The position numbers and the translations under genes were made by a program. A DNA stretch of 64,000 nucleotides from Pararobbsia silviterrae (GTDB lineage Bacteria > Pseudomonadota > Gammaproteobacteria > Burkholderiales > Burkholderiaceae), in the NCBI RefSeq assembly GCF_003628125.1, contig NZ_RBZU01000005.1, positions 248,001 through 312,000 on the forward strand. The letters are read 5' to 3'. Of this stretch, positions 10,293-20,365 are shown one piece after another. Below the pieces are notes generated by a model, which was given only the letters and a program-made list of their open reading frames with translations, searched no databases and was not told the origin of the DNA. Each line of letters opens with the position of its first letter. The first letter of the stretch is position 1.

Positions 10293-10517
10293 GGCGCGAT
10301 AGGTGGGGCCGCGCGTGGCGATCTCAATCATGGCGCTGCAAGCGTGTTGTCCGGAGCGGATCCATGCGCGTCAGCGTACTCGCTTTGTGCGTGTTCGCGC
10401 GGTGTCGGCCGTGAGCCGAGCGGCTCGGGCCGCAAAAATCAGACGATCGGGCTTGTTGTAACCAAACGTAAGGTATGATCGCGGCCGCTGTCAAAAAATA
10501 GACATAAAAGGTCGGTC

Positions 10518-11570
10518 TTGAATTACCCAAAGAATAACTTCGATTGCCTCAGGCTCGCTGCGGCCGTCATGGTGCTGGTCAGTCATCAATATGTATTAAT
10601 GGGGCGTACCGAATACGGGATCGGCGGACGTCTTTCATTCGGTAGTTTGGCGGTGTGTATTTTCTTCGTGATCAGCGGATATTTAATCACGCAGAGCTGG
10701 ATCCGCGATCCGCATCTATTCCGGTTTCTCGTCCGGCGATGGCTGAGAATATGGCCCGCGCTGGCGGTCGTGACATGCATTGCGGCATGCGTGGTCGGAC
10801 CCTACGTTTCGACGCTTGGTTTCAAGGACTATTATTCCTCTCCGCAATTCCAAGGATTTTTTAAGAGTTTGAGATTGACCACCGTGGCATTCGAATTGCC
10901 GGGTGTATTCGAGAATAATCCGTTCCCGCGCGCGGTCAACGGATCGCTGTGGACGATTCCGCTCGAAGTCCGTTGGTATCTCGTGCTCGCGGTCGCCGGC
11001 GTGTGCGGCGTCTTGCGCCGCCGCTGGCTCGCGCTTGCGGCGTTCTTGAGTCTCGCGGCCTATCACTTCGGGATCTATCGCGCCGAGACGAACCCGGTTC
11101 ATCACTGGTCGAATCAATATGGCTTGTTTTTTCTTTCCGGCGCCTTGTTGCAATTGTTTCGCGACGTATGGTCCGAACGCCGAATGGCGGTCGGTGCGCT
11201 ATGCATATTGTTCGGCGGGATAGGCGCGCTCGCCGGTCATTCGATGCTTGCGATGCTGATCGGATTGCCGGGTCCGATTATTTTTATCGGAGAATCGTCA
11301 ACGCCCGTTCTTCGGTCGTTCGGTCGCGGCGGCGATATTTCATACGGCGCGTATATCTACGCGTTTCTGGTCCAGCAAACCCTGGTTTGGAAACTCGGCG
11401 TACAGGGGCCGTTTGCATGGCATCTGCTTGCGAGCCTGCTCGTCACGGGATTGTGCGCGTGGCTTTCGTGGCATCTCGTCGAAAAGCGCGCGCTCGCGCT
11501 GAAGTCGGTCCGACCGCGCTTTGCATGGCTCAAGACACGCTTGACCGGCAGCGTCGATCCGGCCGTTTGA
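10518..11570 (+). CDS. Membrane acyltransferase (acyltransferase_3 / OafA family)
   Basis: Integral membrane O-acyltransferase, 350 residues with about ten hydrophobic spans. The N-terminus NFDCLRLAAAVMVLVSHQY carries the family RLxAAxxVxxxH signature, with H23 as likely catalytic residue. FFVISGYLITQSW follows. Such enzymes acetylate or succinylate lipopolysaccharide, exopolysaccharide or related glycans on the envelope. The start is a TTG at 10518. The gene is visibly more AT-rich than its neighbours (many ATT/TTT codons), which suggests acquisition. No glycan genes lie next to it, so the substrate is unknown. Confidence 0.82.
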   Translation: MNYPKNNFDCLRLAAAVMVLVSHQYVLMGRTEYGIGGRLSFGSLAVCIFFVISGYLITQSWIRDPHLFRFLVRRWLRIWPALAVVTCIAACVVGPYVSTLGFKDYYSSPQFQGFFKSLRLTTVAFELPGVFENNPFPRAVNGSLWTIPLEVRWYLVLAVAGVCGVLRRRWLALAAFLSLAAYHFGIYRAETNPVHHWSNQYGLFFLSGALLQLFRDVWSERRMAVGALCILFGGIGALAGHSMLAMLIGLPGPIIFIGESSTPVLRSFGRGGDISYGAYIYAFLVQQTLVWKLGVQGPFAWHLLASLLVTGLCAWLSWHLVEKRALALKSVRPRFAWLKTRLTGSVDPAV

Positions 11571-11761
11571 CGGCGTGTCGCGGCGTTGAACCCACCGGAT
11601 TGCCGCTCAAGACGCGTCGCCTTATCACTATTTTTTAGAACGGTCGTGCGTAAAAATCAGTATGATGACCATCATCTTAAAACGACTGTGCGCGCGGTCG
11701 CCGGGTCGCCGGATCGGATGGCGTCGCGCACCTTTGAACGTAGACGCGTGGAGGCAGGGCA

Positions 11762-12217
11762 ATGAGCTTGGTCAACGAGGTGGGCGCGGGACTCGACGGC
11801 ATCGGTCAGCTGCGCGCGATGATGGCGCAGGGCCGGCGGGCGGGCATTGCGGAGTCGCTCGGTTTCGAGCTTGTCGAGGTCGAACCGGGCATGGCGGTAT
11901 TCGCGGGCCAGCCGGGCAATCATGCGTATAACCCGATCGGCACGATTCACGGCGGTTATGCGGCGACCTTGCTCGATTCCGCATGCGGTTGCGCCGTGCA
12001 TTCGAAGCTCTCGGCCACGCAAGGCTATACGACGCTCGAGCTCAAGATCGCGTATCACAAGGCCATGACGCGCGACACGGGTCTCGTGCGCGCGGTCGGC
12101 AATATCGTGACCATCGGGCGCCGCGTGGCATTCGCCGAAGCGACGCTGACCGACGCGGCGGGCCGGCTCTACGCGTCGGCGACCTCGACGCTGCTCGTGT
12201 TCGAGCGCGACGCTTGA
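11762..12217 (+). CDS. PaaI-family hotdog-fold thioesterase
   Basis: A 151-residue single hotdog domain. NPIGTIHGGYAATLLDSACGCAV matches the catalytic loop and helix of the PaaI/YigI thioesterase family (HGG plus an acidic residue, D near residue 70). It probably hydrolyses an acyl-CoA thioester, substrate unknown. The gene stands alone and converges on a LysR gene 56 bp downstream. Confidence 0.8.
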   Translation: MSLVNEVGAGLDGIGQLRAMMAQGRRAGIAESLGFELVEVEPGMAVFAGQPGNHAYNPIGTIHGGYAATLLDSACGCAVHSKLSATQGYTTLELKIAYHKAMTRDTGLVRAVGNIVTIGRRVAFAEATLTDAAGRLYASATSTLLVFERDA

Positions 12218-12273
12218 GCGTCGTCGAGCGTTGCGAATGTGCGCGCGGCTTGAGCGTCGCTAAGCGTTGTTAG

Positions 12274-13206
12274 CTAAGCGTTGTCAACGTGCGCGCCGTC
12301 GGGCGCGCCGATATACCGTTCGAGTCCTTCGACGAGCGCACTCAACGTCGCGCGACATCGCGGGCTGTCGCGCAGATCTTCGTGCATGGCGATCCATGTG
12401 TCCAAGCCGAGATCGAACGCCTCGGGCAGCAGGCGAACGAGCGCGGGATCGCGCTCGGCGAGGCGCACCTGACAGATGCCGATGCCGAACCCCGCGCGAA
12501 TCGCGGCGAGTTGCGCGATATCGCTGTCCGTGCGCAGCGCGAACTGCTCGCGCGTGAGACCGCCGATCGCGCGGCGTGCCTGGCGGATATACGCGGTTTC
12601 GGTATCGAATCCGATCAGCGCGTGGTCCTGCAATGCGGCCCAGTTCTCGGGCGTGCCGTGGCGTTCGAGATAGTCGCGCCGCGCATGGAGACCCAAGCCG
12701 ATCGTGCCGACCCGGCGCGCGATCAGCGCGTCCTGGCTCGGACGGAACATGCGCACGGCGATATCGGCCTCGCGGCGTAACAGATCTTCGATTCGACTCG
12801 ACAGCGTGAGCTCGATCACGAGTTCGGGATGGCGCGCGCGCAGCGCGGCCAGAATCGGCGGCAAGACCTCGACGCCGACGATCTCGCTCGCCGACACGCG
12901 CACCGTGCCGCGCACGCCTTCGCCATGACCGGACGCGGCGCGCAGCAACGCCGTGGCGGTCGAGGCCAGCGTGCGCGCGTAGGGGCCGAGCGCGAGCGCG
13001 GCGTCGGTCGGGATGAACCCGCTTTGGGAGCGCGTGAACAACGTGAGTCCGAGCGTGGCTTCGAGCGCGTCGATATGCCGGCCCAAGGTGGGCTGCGTGA
13101 GACCCAGCGCGCGCGCCGCGCCCGACAGCGACCCTTCGTCGAGCACACCGAGGAACGAGCGATAGAGGTCCCAGCTCGGCTCGCCGGCCGATGTCGATTC
13201 AGTCAT
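12274..13206 (-). CDS. LysR-family transcriptional regulator
   Basis: 310 residues. The N-terminal winged helix covers about residues 10-70 (FLGVLDEGSLSGAARALGLTQPTLGRHIDALE), followed by a LysR substrate-binding domain. The gene ends convergent to the thioesterase. Upstream at 13207-13449 lies the repeat-rich gap before the divergent epimerase-like gene, which may be its target. The ligand is unknown. Confidence 0.88.
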   Translation of the reverse strand: MTESTSAGEPSWDLYRSFLGVLDEGSLSGAARALGLTQPTLGRHIDALEATLGLTLFTRSQSGFIPTDAALALGPYARTLASTATALLRAASGHGEGVRGTVRVSASEIVGVEVLPPILAALRARHPELVIELTLSSRIEDLLRREADIAVRMFRPSQDALIARRVGTIGLGLHARRDYLERHGTPENWAALQDHALIGFDTETAYIRQARRAIGGLTREQFALRTDSDIAQLAAIRAGFGIGICQVRLAERDPALVRLLPEAFDLGLDTWIAMHEDLRDSPRCRATLSALVEGLERYIGAPDGAHVDNA

Positions 13207-13285
13207 GTTTGCATCCCTGAGACGCGTCGGTGCGCTGCGCGTTGATTACATCGCTCATATCGCTCTCATCGCTTACGTCGACCAC

Positions 13286-13325
13286 GTCGATCAAGTCGAT
13301 CAAGTCGATCAAGTCGATCAAGTCG
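13286..13325. repeat. 9-bp tandem repeat (GTCGATCAA) x4 plus partial
   Basis: Four perfect head-to-tail copies of GTCGATCAA at 13286-13321 and a partial fifth, in the gap between the divergent LysR and epimerase-like genes. Degenerate relatives of the unit (TCGACCACGTCGA) lie just upstream. The array could alter promoter spacing by slippage. Confidence 0.9.
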
Positions 13326-13449
13326 GTATGGTGCATCCGGCGTGTCACGATATTCAAAAAAGTATAGCTACAGTTCAAGAATAGACAATTTTGTTTTTAT
13401 CCGGCCTGCGTGACACTGGCTTCATTGAACGACACGAACGGAGCGTGAG

Positions 13450-14607
13450 ATGAGCGAAGGCAAGCACGACGGCAAGATCGCACTGGTGCTCGGCGCGACA
13501 GGCGGGATCGGCGGCGAGGTCGCTGCGCGGCTGCAGCGCGGTGGCTGGGCGGTCCGCGCGCTGCATCGGAACCCTGACGGATTGAGCTCGCGCGGCGAGC
13601 GGTTCGAATGGGTGCGCGGCGATGCGATGCATGAGGCGGATGTCGTGCGCGCGGCGCAGGGCGTGTCGCTGATCGTTCACGCGGTCAATCCGCCTGGATA
13701 TCGGAATTGGGGGCGGCTCGTGCTGCCGATGATCGACAACACGATACGGGCCGCGCGCGCCTCGGGCGCACGCATCGTGTTGCCTGGCACGGTCTACAAC
13801 TACGGGCCGGATGCGTGGCCCGAGCTGATCGAAACGTCGCCCCAACGGCCGCAGACGCGCAAGGGCCGCATCCGGGTGGAGCTCGAAGCGCGGCTGCGCG
13901 CGGCGAGCCGCGATGGCGTGCGGACGCTGATCGTGCGGGCCGGCGACTTTTTCGGTCCGCGGGCCGCGAGCAATTGGTTTGCCCAGGGGCTCGTCAAAGC
14001 GGGCAAGCCCGTGACGACGATTCTGAATCCGGGGCGCCGCGCGACGGGGCATCAGTGGGCCTATGTGCCGGACGTCGCCGAAACGATGGTCCGTCTGATC
14101 GAGCGCGAGGTCGAACTCGAGCCGTTTGCGACGTTTCACATGGACGGGCACTGGGACGAAGACGGCATGCAGATGATTCGCGCGATTCAACGCGCGGTCG
14201 CCGCGGATCATCGATCGGCCGAGATCGCGAGGGCGGAGGATCCGCTTGATCGGGCTCGGGAGGCCGATCGGGCGCGCGACGAAAACGCGCCCCGATCCGG
14301 CGCACGCGCGAACCCGACCGACCCGACGCGCCTCGCGACCTCGGCGCGGATGCCGAAAGTCCGCGCATTTCCCTGGGCGCTCGTGATGCTCGCGTCGCCG
14401 TTCGTCACGCTCTTCCACGAAATGCGCGAGATGCGATACCTCTGGCGCGAACCGCTGCGGATGCGCAACACTCGGCTCGTCGAATGTCTTGGTGCAGAGC
14501 CGCATACATCGCTCGACGATGCGGTCCGCGCGACCCTCGAAAGTCTCGGCTGCCTCGATGCGCATCGGCCCCGGCGCGGGCTGCGCGCGACGCCGCTCGC
14601 GCTTTAG
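13450..14607 (+). CDS. NAD(P)-dependent epimerase/dehydratase-family (extended SDR) protein
   Basis: 385 residues. A Rossmann nucleotide-binding loop GATGGIGGEVAARL lies at about residues 15-28, and YNYGP near residue 117 supplies the SDR Tyr region. LIVRAGDFFGP follows in the middle. The C-terminal third contains a long charged insert (RAEDPLDRAREADRARDE) not typical of the family and probably disordered. Substrate unknown. It is divergent from the LysR gene, which may regulate it. Confidence 0.8.
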   Translation: MSEGKHDGKIALVLGATGGIGGEVAARLQRGGWAVRALHRNPDGLSSRGERFEWVRGDAMHEADVVRAAQGVSLIVHAVNPPGYRNWGRLVLPMIDNTIRAARASGARIVLPGTVYNYGPDAWPELIETSPQRPQTRKGRIRVELEARLRAASRDGVRTLIVRAGDFFGPRAASNWFAQGLVKAGKPVTTILNPGRRATGHQWAYVPDVAETMVRLIEREVELEPFATFHMDGHWDEDGMQMIRAIQRAVAADHRSAEIARAEDPLDRAREADRARDENAPRSGARANPTDPTRLATSARMPKVRAFPWALVMLASPFVTLFHEMREMRYLWREPLRMRNTRLVECLGAEPHTSLDDAVRATLESLGCLDAHRPRRGLRATPLAL

Positions 14608-14806
14608 CCGTCGCGGTTTTCGCGTACGAGCCCGATCGAACACGCGTTTTCGCGGCCCCCATCATCGTGTCGCGAGGAAGTCATCTAATTTTCGTTTCCG
14701 CAGTGCGATCACATCCTGTGCGAGAATAGCGCCGTTGCTTTCGAGGTCGGCGCCCGACGCACCACAAACGGGGCTTCGAAGGCCCGGTCAAATGGGTGGA
14801 AAATCT

Positions 14807-15016
14807 GTGAAGCTTCTGGATGCACTGATCGAACAGCGGATCGAGGCCGCCATTGCGCGTGGCGAGTTCGACGGCTCGCTTGAGGCGGCCGTCGAGTCGG
14901 TGTTCGGTGGGCAGCCCGCGCTGCTCGGCCAGCAGGAACACTGCAGCGTGATCGCGCAGCGTATCGCCGAGCGCGTCAAGGAACGCCGCGCCGCCTTGTC
15001 TCACGGCGACGCATGA
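14807..15016 (+). CDS. Small hypothetical protein, N-terminus DUF1992-like
   Basis: 69 residues from GTG 14807, which has a GGGTGGA ribosome site 7 bases upstream; ATG 14792 would give 74. The first residues (LLDALIEQRIEAAIARGEFD) resemble the start of DUF1992/DnaJ-associated small proteins, but the conserved LPGxGxPL segment that should follow is missing. The rest is a predicted helix rich in Glu/Arg. It precedes tadA on the same strand by about 150 bp. No function can be given. Confidence 0.55.
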   Translation: MKLLDALIEQRIEAAIARGEFDGSLEAAVESVFGGQPALLGQQEHCSVIAQRIAERVKERRAALSHGDA

Positions 15017-15099
15017 AGCCGGCGTGAGCCGGGCCGCTTCCTCGACGTCGGTCCTGCCAAGTCGGAACGACGTTCACAATGATCCCCACGTTCCCATAA

Positions 15100-15675
<576 letters not shown>

Positions 15676-15745
15676 CGCGCGGTACGCGAACCGCGCGGTC
15701 TCCGTTATCCTTCTGCCTTTCGTCAGTGAAAGCCGGAGATTGTGC

Positions 15746-16687
15746 ATGTCGCTTGCCATCGAACTCATCGCGCCGTCGGGATATCCGAAGGATCCCGCTG
15801 CCGTCGCGCGCGGCATCGCGCGACTCGAGCGCGAGGGGGCGACGGTGCGTGGCGCCGAGGTTGCGACGCGGCGTCTCGAACGGTTCGCGGGCACCGACGA
15901 CGAACGGCTGGCCGACATCAACCGGCTCGCGGATCCGCGCCGTCCGCTTGCCGATATCGTGATGGCCGTGCGCGGCGGCTACGGCGCGAGCCGTTTGCTC
16001 GACCGGATCGACTATGCAGGCCTGAGACGCCGGTTCGAAGGGACGTCGACGATGATCGTCGGACACAGCGATTTCACGGCGATTCAGTTGGCCTTGCTCG
16101 CGAAGTCGGGGCTCGTGACGTTCGGCGGTCCGATGCTGTGCGGCAACTTCGGCGTGGCCGACGCAAGCTATAGCGCGTTCATGCACGCGCATTTCTGGAA
16201 CGCGGTGCGCGGGCCCGTGATCAACGTCGAGTCGACACGGCCGCAGGTCCATACGCTCAATGTCCGCGGCACGCTCTGGGGCGGCAATCTCGCGATGATC
16301 GCGTCGCTCGTCGGCACGCCGTATCTGCCGCGGATCGACGGCGGCATCCTGTTTCTCGAAGACATCGGCGAGCGCCCGTATCGGATCGAACGCATGCTGT
16401 ATCAGTTGCATCAGGCCGGCATCCTCGCGCGGCAGCAGGCCATCGTGCTCGGCGATTTCTCGCAGAGCGATCCGGTGCCCTACGACAACGGCTACGACGT
16501 CGCCGACGCCGTCGCGCAGATCCGCGCGCAGACCGGTGTGCCGATCCTGACGGGACTTCAGTTCGGACACTGCGACGACATCGTGACGTTGCCCGTCGGC
16601 GCTTCCGCGCGACTCATGAGCGACCCCGACGGCTTCGTGCTCGAAGTCAGCGGCTATCCGTGCGTCGGACGCGCACGGGCGGCATGA
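15746..16687 (+). CDS. ldcA: Muramoyltetrapeptide carboxypeptidase (LD-carboxypeptidase, peptidase S66)
   Basis: Cytoplasmic murein-recycling enzyme that removes the terminal D-Ala from tetrapeptides. 313 residues. The catalytic nucleophile is Ser108 in VGHSDFTA, with the Glu of FLEDIGE and the His of FGHCDD completing the Ser-Glu-His triad. The start ATG 15746 gives the family N-terminus IELIAPSG. It follows tadA by 70 bp on the same strand. Confidence 0.92.
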   Translation: MSLAIELIAPSGYPKDPAAVARGIARLEREGATVRGAEVATRRLERFAGTDDERLADINRLADPRRPLADIVMAVRGGYGASRLLDRIDYAGLRRRFEGTSTMIVGHSDFTAIQLALLAKSGLVTFGGPMLCGNFGVADASYSAFMHAHFWNAVRGPVINVESTRPQVHTLNVRGTLWGGNLAMIASLVGTPYLPRIDGGILFLEDIGERPYRIERMLYQLHQAGILARQQAIVLGDFSQSDPVPYDNGYDVADAVAQIRAQTGVPILTGLQFGHCDDIVTLPVGASARLMSDPDGFVLEVSGYPCVGRARAA

Positions 16688-16896
16688 ATCGAAGGACGTG
16701 CGCGCGCATGCGCGTCGTGATCGGGACCGAGGCCGGAGTCGGCGTCGGGATCAGGATCGGGATCAGGGTCCGACAAGGGCCCATATTTATGATCTGACGC
16801 CGACTATCTCGCCCGTCATATGGGCGGCATCGAGGGATTTCGCTACACTCGTCGGCACGCCGCGCCGTGAGCCCGGCTCAACGAGATCTCCATACG

Positions 16897-17850
16897 ATGC
16901 CCATCGACAAGCACTACCCGCGTGACCTCGTCGGCTACGGCCGGCATCCCGTGCAGGCCCAGTGGCCGGGCAAGGCCCGCGTGGCCGTTCAGTTCGTGCT
17001 CAATTACGAGGAAGGCGGCGAGAACTGTGTGCTTCACGGCGATCCCGCTTCCGAGCAGTTTCTCTCGGAGATTGTCGGTGCGGCCGCCTATCCGGCGCGT
17101 CACTTGAGCATGGAGTCGATCTACGAATACGGCTCGCGTGTCGGCGTCTGGCGGATCCTGCGCGAGTTCGAGAAGCGGGGTCTACCGCTGACGGTGTTCG
17201 GCGTATCGATGGCGCTTGAACGTCACCCCGAGGTCGCGCGTGCGTTCGTCGAGGCAGGGCACGAGATCGCGTGCCACGGATGGCGCTGGATTCACTATCA
17301 GGACGTGCCCGCCGAAGTCGAGGCCGCGCATATGCGCGTCGGCATGGAGATCATCGAACGCGTGACGGGCGTGCGGCCGCTCGGCTGGTACACGGGACGC
17401 GACAGCCCGAATACCGCGCGACTCGTCGCCGAGTACGGCGGGTTCACGTATCAATCGGACTACTACGGCGACGATCTCCCGTTCTGGAGCGACGTCGAAG
17501 TCACGGGCGGCGAGATTCGTCCGCAACTCGTCGTGCCGTACACGCTCGACACGAACGATATGCGGTTCGCGACGCCGCAGGGTTTCAATACGGCCGATCA
17601 CTTCTTCACGTATCTGCGCGATGCGTTCGACGTGCTGTACGAAGAGGGCGACGAAGCGCCGAAGATGTTGTCGATCGGCATGCATTGTCGGCTGCTCGGG
17701 CGGCCCGGACGGATCCGCGCGCTTCAGCGTTTCCTCGACCATATCGAGCAGCACGATCGCGTTTGGGTCACGCGTCGCATTGATATCGCCAATCATTGGA
17801 TCGCGACGCATCCGTATCCGGGTTCGGTACAGATCGGAGCGCGCGCATGA
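16897..17850 (+). CDS. puuE: Allantoinase PuuE (polysaccharide-deacetylase family)
   Basis: Hydrolyses allantoin to allantoate without a metal-dependent amidohydrolase fold. 317 residues. The N-terminus YPRDLVGYGRHPVQAQWPGKARVAVQFVLNYEEGGENCVLHGD is diagnostic for PuuE (quoted by its parts: YPRDLVGYG, NYEEGGE). HEIACHGWRWIHYQ is the deacetylase-fold core. ATG 16897 fits the family start; a GTG at 16867 is an alternative. It overlaps uraD by 4 bp (ATGA), so the two are translationally coupled. Confidence 0.94.
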   Translation: MPIDKHYPRDLVGYGRHPVQAQWPGKARVAVQFVLNYEEGGENCVLHGDPASEQFLSEIVGAAAYPARHLSMESIYEYGSRVGVWRILREFEKRGLPLTVFGVSMALERHPEVARAFVEAGHEIACHGWRWIHYQDVPAEVEAAHMRVGMEIIERVTGVRPLGWYTGRDSPNTARLVAEYGGFTYQSDYYGDDLPFWSDVEVTGGEIRPQLVVPYTLDTNDMRFATPQGFNTADHFFTYLRDAFDVLYEEGDEAPKMLSIGMHCRLLGRPGRIRALQRFLDHIEQHDRVWVTRRIDIANHWIATHPYPGSVQIGARA

Positions 17851-18371
17851 TGATCACGACTTGGCAGATCGACGCGCTGGGCGCGTCGTCGCGCGACACG
17901 TTTGTCGGCGCGCTCGGCAGCATCTTCGAGCACTCGGCCTGGGTCGCGGAACGCGCATGGGACAAGCGGCCCTTCGCGACGCTCGACGCCTTGCACCAGA
18001 CGATGTGCGGGATCGTCGACGCGGCCGATCCCGCATTGCAGCTCGCGCTGATCAACGCGCACCCCGAACTCGCGGGCAAGGCCGCGATCCGCGGCGAGCT
18101 GACGGCCGAATCGACACGCGAGCAAAGCGGCGCGGGACTCGATCAATGTACGCCCGAGGAGTTCGCCGAGCTGCAGGCGCTGAATCACGCGTATCGCGAG
18201 CGGTTCGGGTTCCCGTTCATTCTCGCGGTCAAGGGCTACGATCGTGCGGGCATCCTCGCGCAGATGCGCCGCCGTATCGATCACGACCGGCCCACCGAGT
18301 TGCGCGAGAGTCTCGCGCAGATTTACCGGATCGCGCGATTCCGTCTTGAAGCATTGATCTCCGAGCATTGA
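17847..18371 (+). CDS. uraD: 2-oxo-4-hydroxy-4-carboxy-5-ureidoimidazoline (OHCU) decarboxylase
   Basis: Makes S-allantoin from OHCU, the third step after urate oxidase. 174 residues. EHSAWVAERAW, LINAHPELAGKAA (catalytic His), EQSGAGLDQCTPEEF and GFPFILAVKG are the conserved family segments. The start overlaps the puuE stop. Confidence 0.94.
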   Translation: MMITTWQIDALGASSRDTFVGALGSIFEHSAWVAERAWDKRPFATLDALHQTMCGIVDAADPALQLALINAHPELAGKAAIRGELTAESTREQSGAGLDQCTPEEFAELQALNHAYRERFGFPFILAVKGYDRAGILAQMRRRIDHDRPTELRESLAQIYRIARFRLEALISEH

Positions 18372-18450
18372 CCTCCGAGCGCCGATGTCGGCGCAGGGTG
18401 CTCGGCGCATCGTTTTCCGCGCAATGATCTTGGCGCATCGATCCGCGCGC

Positions 18451-18490
18451 TTTGATTCTCGCGATTTGATTCTCGCGATTTGATTCTCGA
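18451..18490. repeat. 14-bp tandem repeat between uraD and alc
   Basis: TTTGATTCTCGCGA is repeated at 18451-18464 and 18465-18478 with a partial third copy to 18490. A second small tandem (ATTGATCTCCGAGC-like, two copies) sits at the very end of uraD, 18353-18381. The array ends 14 bp before the alc start and could affect its translation or expression. Confidence 0.85.
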
Positions 18491-18504
18491 TTAAGGACTG
18501 TCCC

Positions 18505-19518
18505 ATGGCCTTGCCCACGCTTGACCCGAACGCACCCGAATTCACGCGCCGTTACGTGAACCTTGCCGATCCGCGCCTCGGTGCGGAGGCGATCGCGACG
18601 AGCGACGATTTCTTCGCGCCGATGTCGCGCATGCTCAACCCGGAGCCCGCGGTTTTCATCCCGGGCAAATACGACGATCACGGCAAGTGGATGGACGGTT
18701 GGGAGTCGCGCCGCAAACGCGTCGCGGGTTACGACTGGTGCATCGTCAAGCTCGCGCGGGCGGGCATCGTCAAGGGCTTCGACATCGACACGAGTCATTT
18801 CACGGGCAACTATCCGCCCGCCGCGTCGATCGAGGCCTGCCGGCTCGCCGACGGACAGACGCCCGACGCGAGCACGCCGTGGACCGAGATCGTGCCGTCG
18901 CGCGGCCTGCAGGGCAACAGCCATCACTACGTCGAGGTCGACGCGCCGGACGCGTTCACGCATCTTCGGGTCAATATCTACCCCGACGGTGGGATCGCGC
19001 GGCTGCGCGTCTACGGCCAGCCGCTCGTCGATTGGACGCATGCCGATCGGAGCGCGCTGATCGATCTCGCGTCGATGGAGAACGGCGCCTATATCGTCGG
19101 CACGAACAATCAGCATTTCGGCCTCGCGTCGACCTTGTTGATGCCCGGCCGCGGCGTGAACATGGGCGACGGATGGGAGACGCGGCGGCGCCGCGAACCG
19201 GGCAACGACTGGTGCATCGTCGCGCTCGCGCATCCGGGCGTGATCAAGCGCGTGGTCGTCGACACCGCGCATTTCAAGGGCAATTTCCCCGATCGCTGCG
19301 CCTTGCAGGCCGCGCACGTGACGGGCGGCACCGACAGCTCGCTGATCACACAGTCGATGTTCTGGCCGACCTTGCTCGACGAGCAGAAACTGCAAATGGA
19401 TCACGAACACACGTTCGAGGCCGCGCTCGCGGCGCTCGGACCCGTCACGCACGTGCGCTTCAATATCTTCCCGGACGGCGGCGTATCGCGCCTGCGCCTG
19501 TTCGGGCAGATCGCCTGA
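18505..19518 (+). CDS. alc: Allantoicase
   Basis: Hydrolyses allantoate to ureidoglycolate and urea. 337 residues built from two homologous jelly-roll repeats: [19 protein letters not shown] with DTSHFTGN in the first, and [19 protein letters not shown] with DTAHFKGN in the second. Each repeat ends with an [16 protein letters not shown]-type segment. ATG 18505. Third gene of the allantoin operon. Confidence 0.95.
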   Translation: MALPTLDPNAPEFTRRYVNLADPRLGAEAIATSDDFFAPMSRMLNPEPAVFIPGKYDDHGKWMDGWESRRKRVAGYDWCIVKLARAGIVKGFDIDTSHFTGNYPPAASIEACRLADGQTPDASTPWTEIVPSRGLQGNSHHYVEVDAPDAFTHLRVNIYPDGGIARLRVYGQPLVDWTHADRSALIDLASMENGAYIVGTNNQHFGLASTLLMPGRGVNMGDGWETRRRREPGNDWCIVALAHPGVIKRVVVDTAHFKGNFPDRCALQAAHVTGGTDSSLITQSMFWPTLLDEQKLQMDHEHTFEAALAALGPVTHVRFNIFPDGGVSRLRLFGQIA

Positions 19519-19670
19519 GGCGAGCGCGGATCGCGCGCGTGCGTATCGCGCCGCGCGCGAGGGGTGGATCGATGAGCCGATCGATGCGTGCGCGGGTACG
19601 TAGGCGCGCGGGTCGACGCATGGGGCAATGAGGGGATCCGTCGGTGGATCAGAGAAGAGAAGAGGCGACG

Positions 19671-20219
19671 ATGGCGATCGATGACAAGCAAACCGCAGCA
19701 CCTCGTACGCTCGTCGTCGAAGCGTTGACACGCGAGGCGTTCGCGCCGTTCGGCGAGGTGATCGAACTCGAAGGCGCGCGGCACTATCCGATCAATCTCG
19801 GCACGACCGAGCGCTATCACGATCTCGCGAACGTCGACACGGCCGATCAAGGCGGACGCACGCTCGTCAATGTGTTTCGCGGGCAACCGCGCACGCTGCC
19901 GTTCGAGATCACGATGATGGAGCGGCATCCGCTCGGGAGTCAGGCGTTCATTCCCTTGCATACGCGTCCGTATCTCGTGGTCGTCGCGCGTGCGGGCGAT
20001 CTCGAACCGGACGCGATCCGCGCGTTTGTCACACGTGGCTGGCAAGGCGTGAATTTTGCAAAGGGCGTCTGGCATCATCCGCTGATCGCATGCGGCGAGG
20101 TCAGCGACTTCATCGTGGTCGATCGAGGCGGCGGGGGGCTCAATCTCAACGAGCAGACCTTGCCGTATCCGTTCATTTTGCCGGCTCACGCATTGCCTTC
20201 TGCCTCGCTTGCCGAATGA
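19671..20219 (+). CDS. allA: Ureidoglycolate lyase
   Basis: Releases urea and glyoxylate from ureidoglycolate. 182 residues from ATG 19671, which has a good SD (AGAAGAGG). [31 protein letters not shown] and KGVWHHPL are conserved cupin-type segments of the AllA family. Last recognisable gene of the puuE-uraD-alc-allA run. The glyoxylate formed can enter the glycerate pathway (a glycerate kinase lies at about 60.3-61.5 kb). Confidence 0.93.
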   Translation: MAIDDKQTAAPRTLVVEALTREAFAPFGEVIELEGARHYPINLGTTERYHDLANVDTADQGGRTLVNVFRGQPRTLPFEITMMERHPLGSQAFIPLHTRPYLVVVARAGDLEPDAIRAFVTRGWQGVNFAKGVWHHPLIACGEVSDFIVVDRGGGGLNLNEQTLPYPFILPAHALPSASLAE

Positions 20220-20229
20220 GGCTCGACAA

Positions 20230-20250
20230 GGCCGCGCGGGTCGCGCGGCC
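20230..20250 (+). terminator. GC-rich hairpin after allA
   Basis: A perfect 9-bp inverted repeat (GGCCGCGCG, loop GGT, CGCGCGGCC) starts 11 bp after the allA stop. No U tract follows, so it is either a weak terminator or an mRNA 3' stabiliser. It separates the purine operon from the metalloprotease-like gene. Confidence 0.5.
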
Positions 20251-20365
20251 GAATGCCGTACTCCTGATGCGCTGCGCGCCGCGCATCGCGCGCTTGTCGG
20301 GCGCACGGGACGCGTGATTCGACCGCGCTTGCCGGTATCGCATCGTTCGATGCATGGGAGGCGTC

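Noticed and set aside
20318-20349. hrpII-like TTCG pair upstream of the metalloprotease gene
   Set aside because: Spacing is 24 bp, not 16, and TTCG is frequent in this genome.
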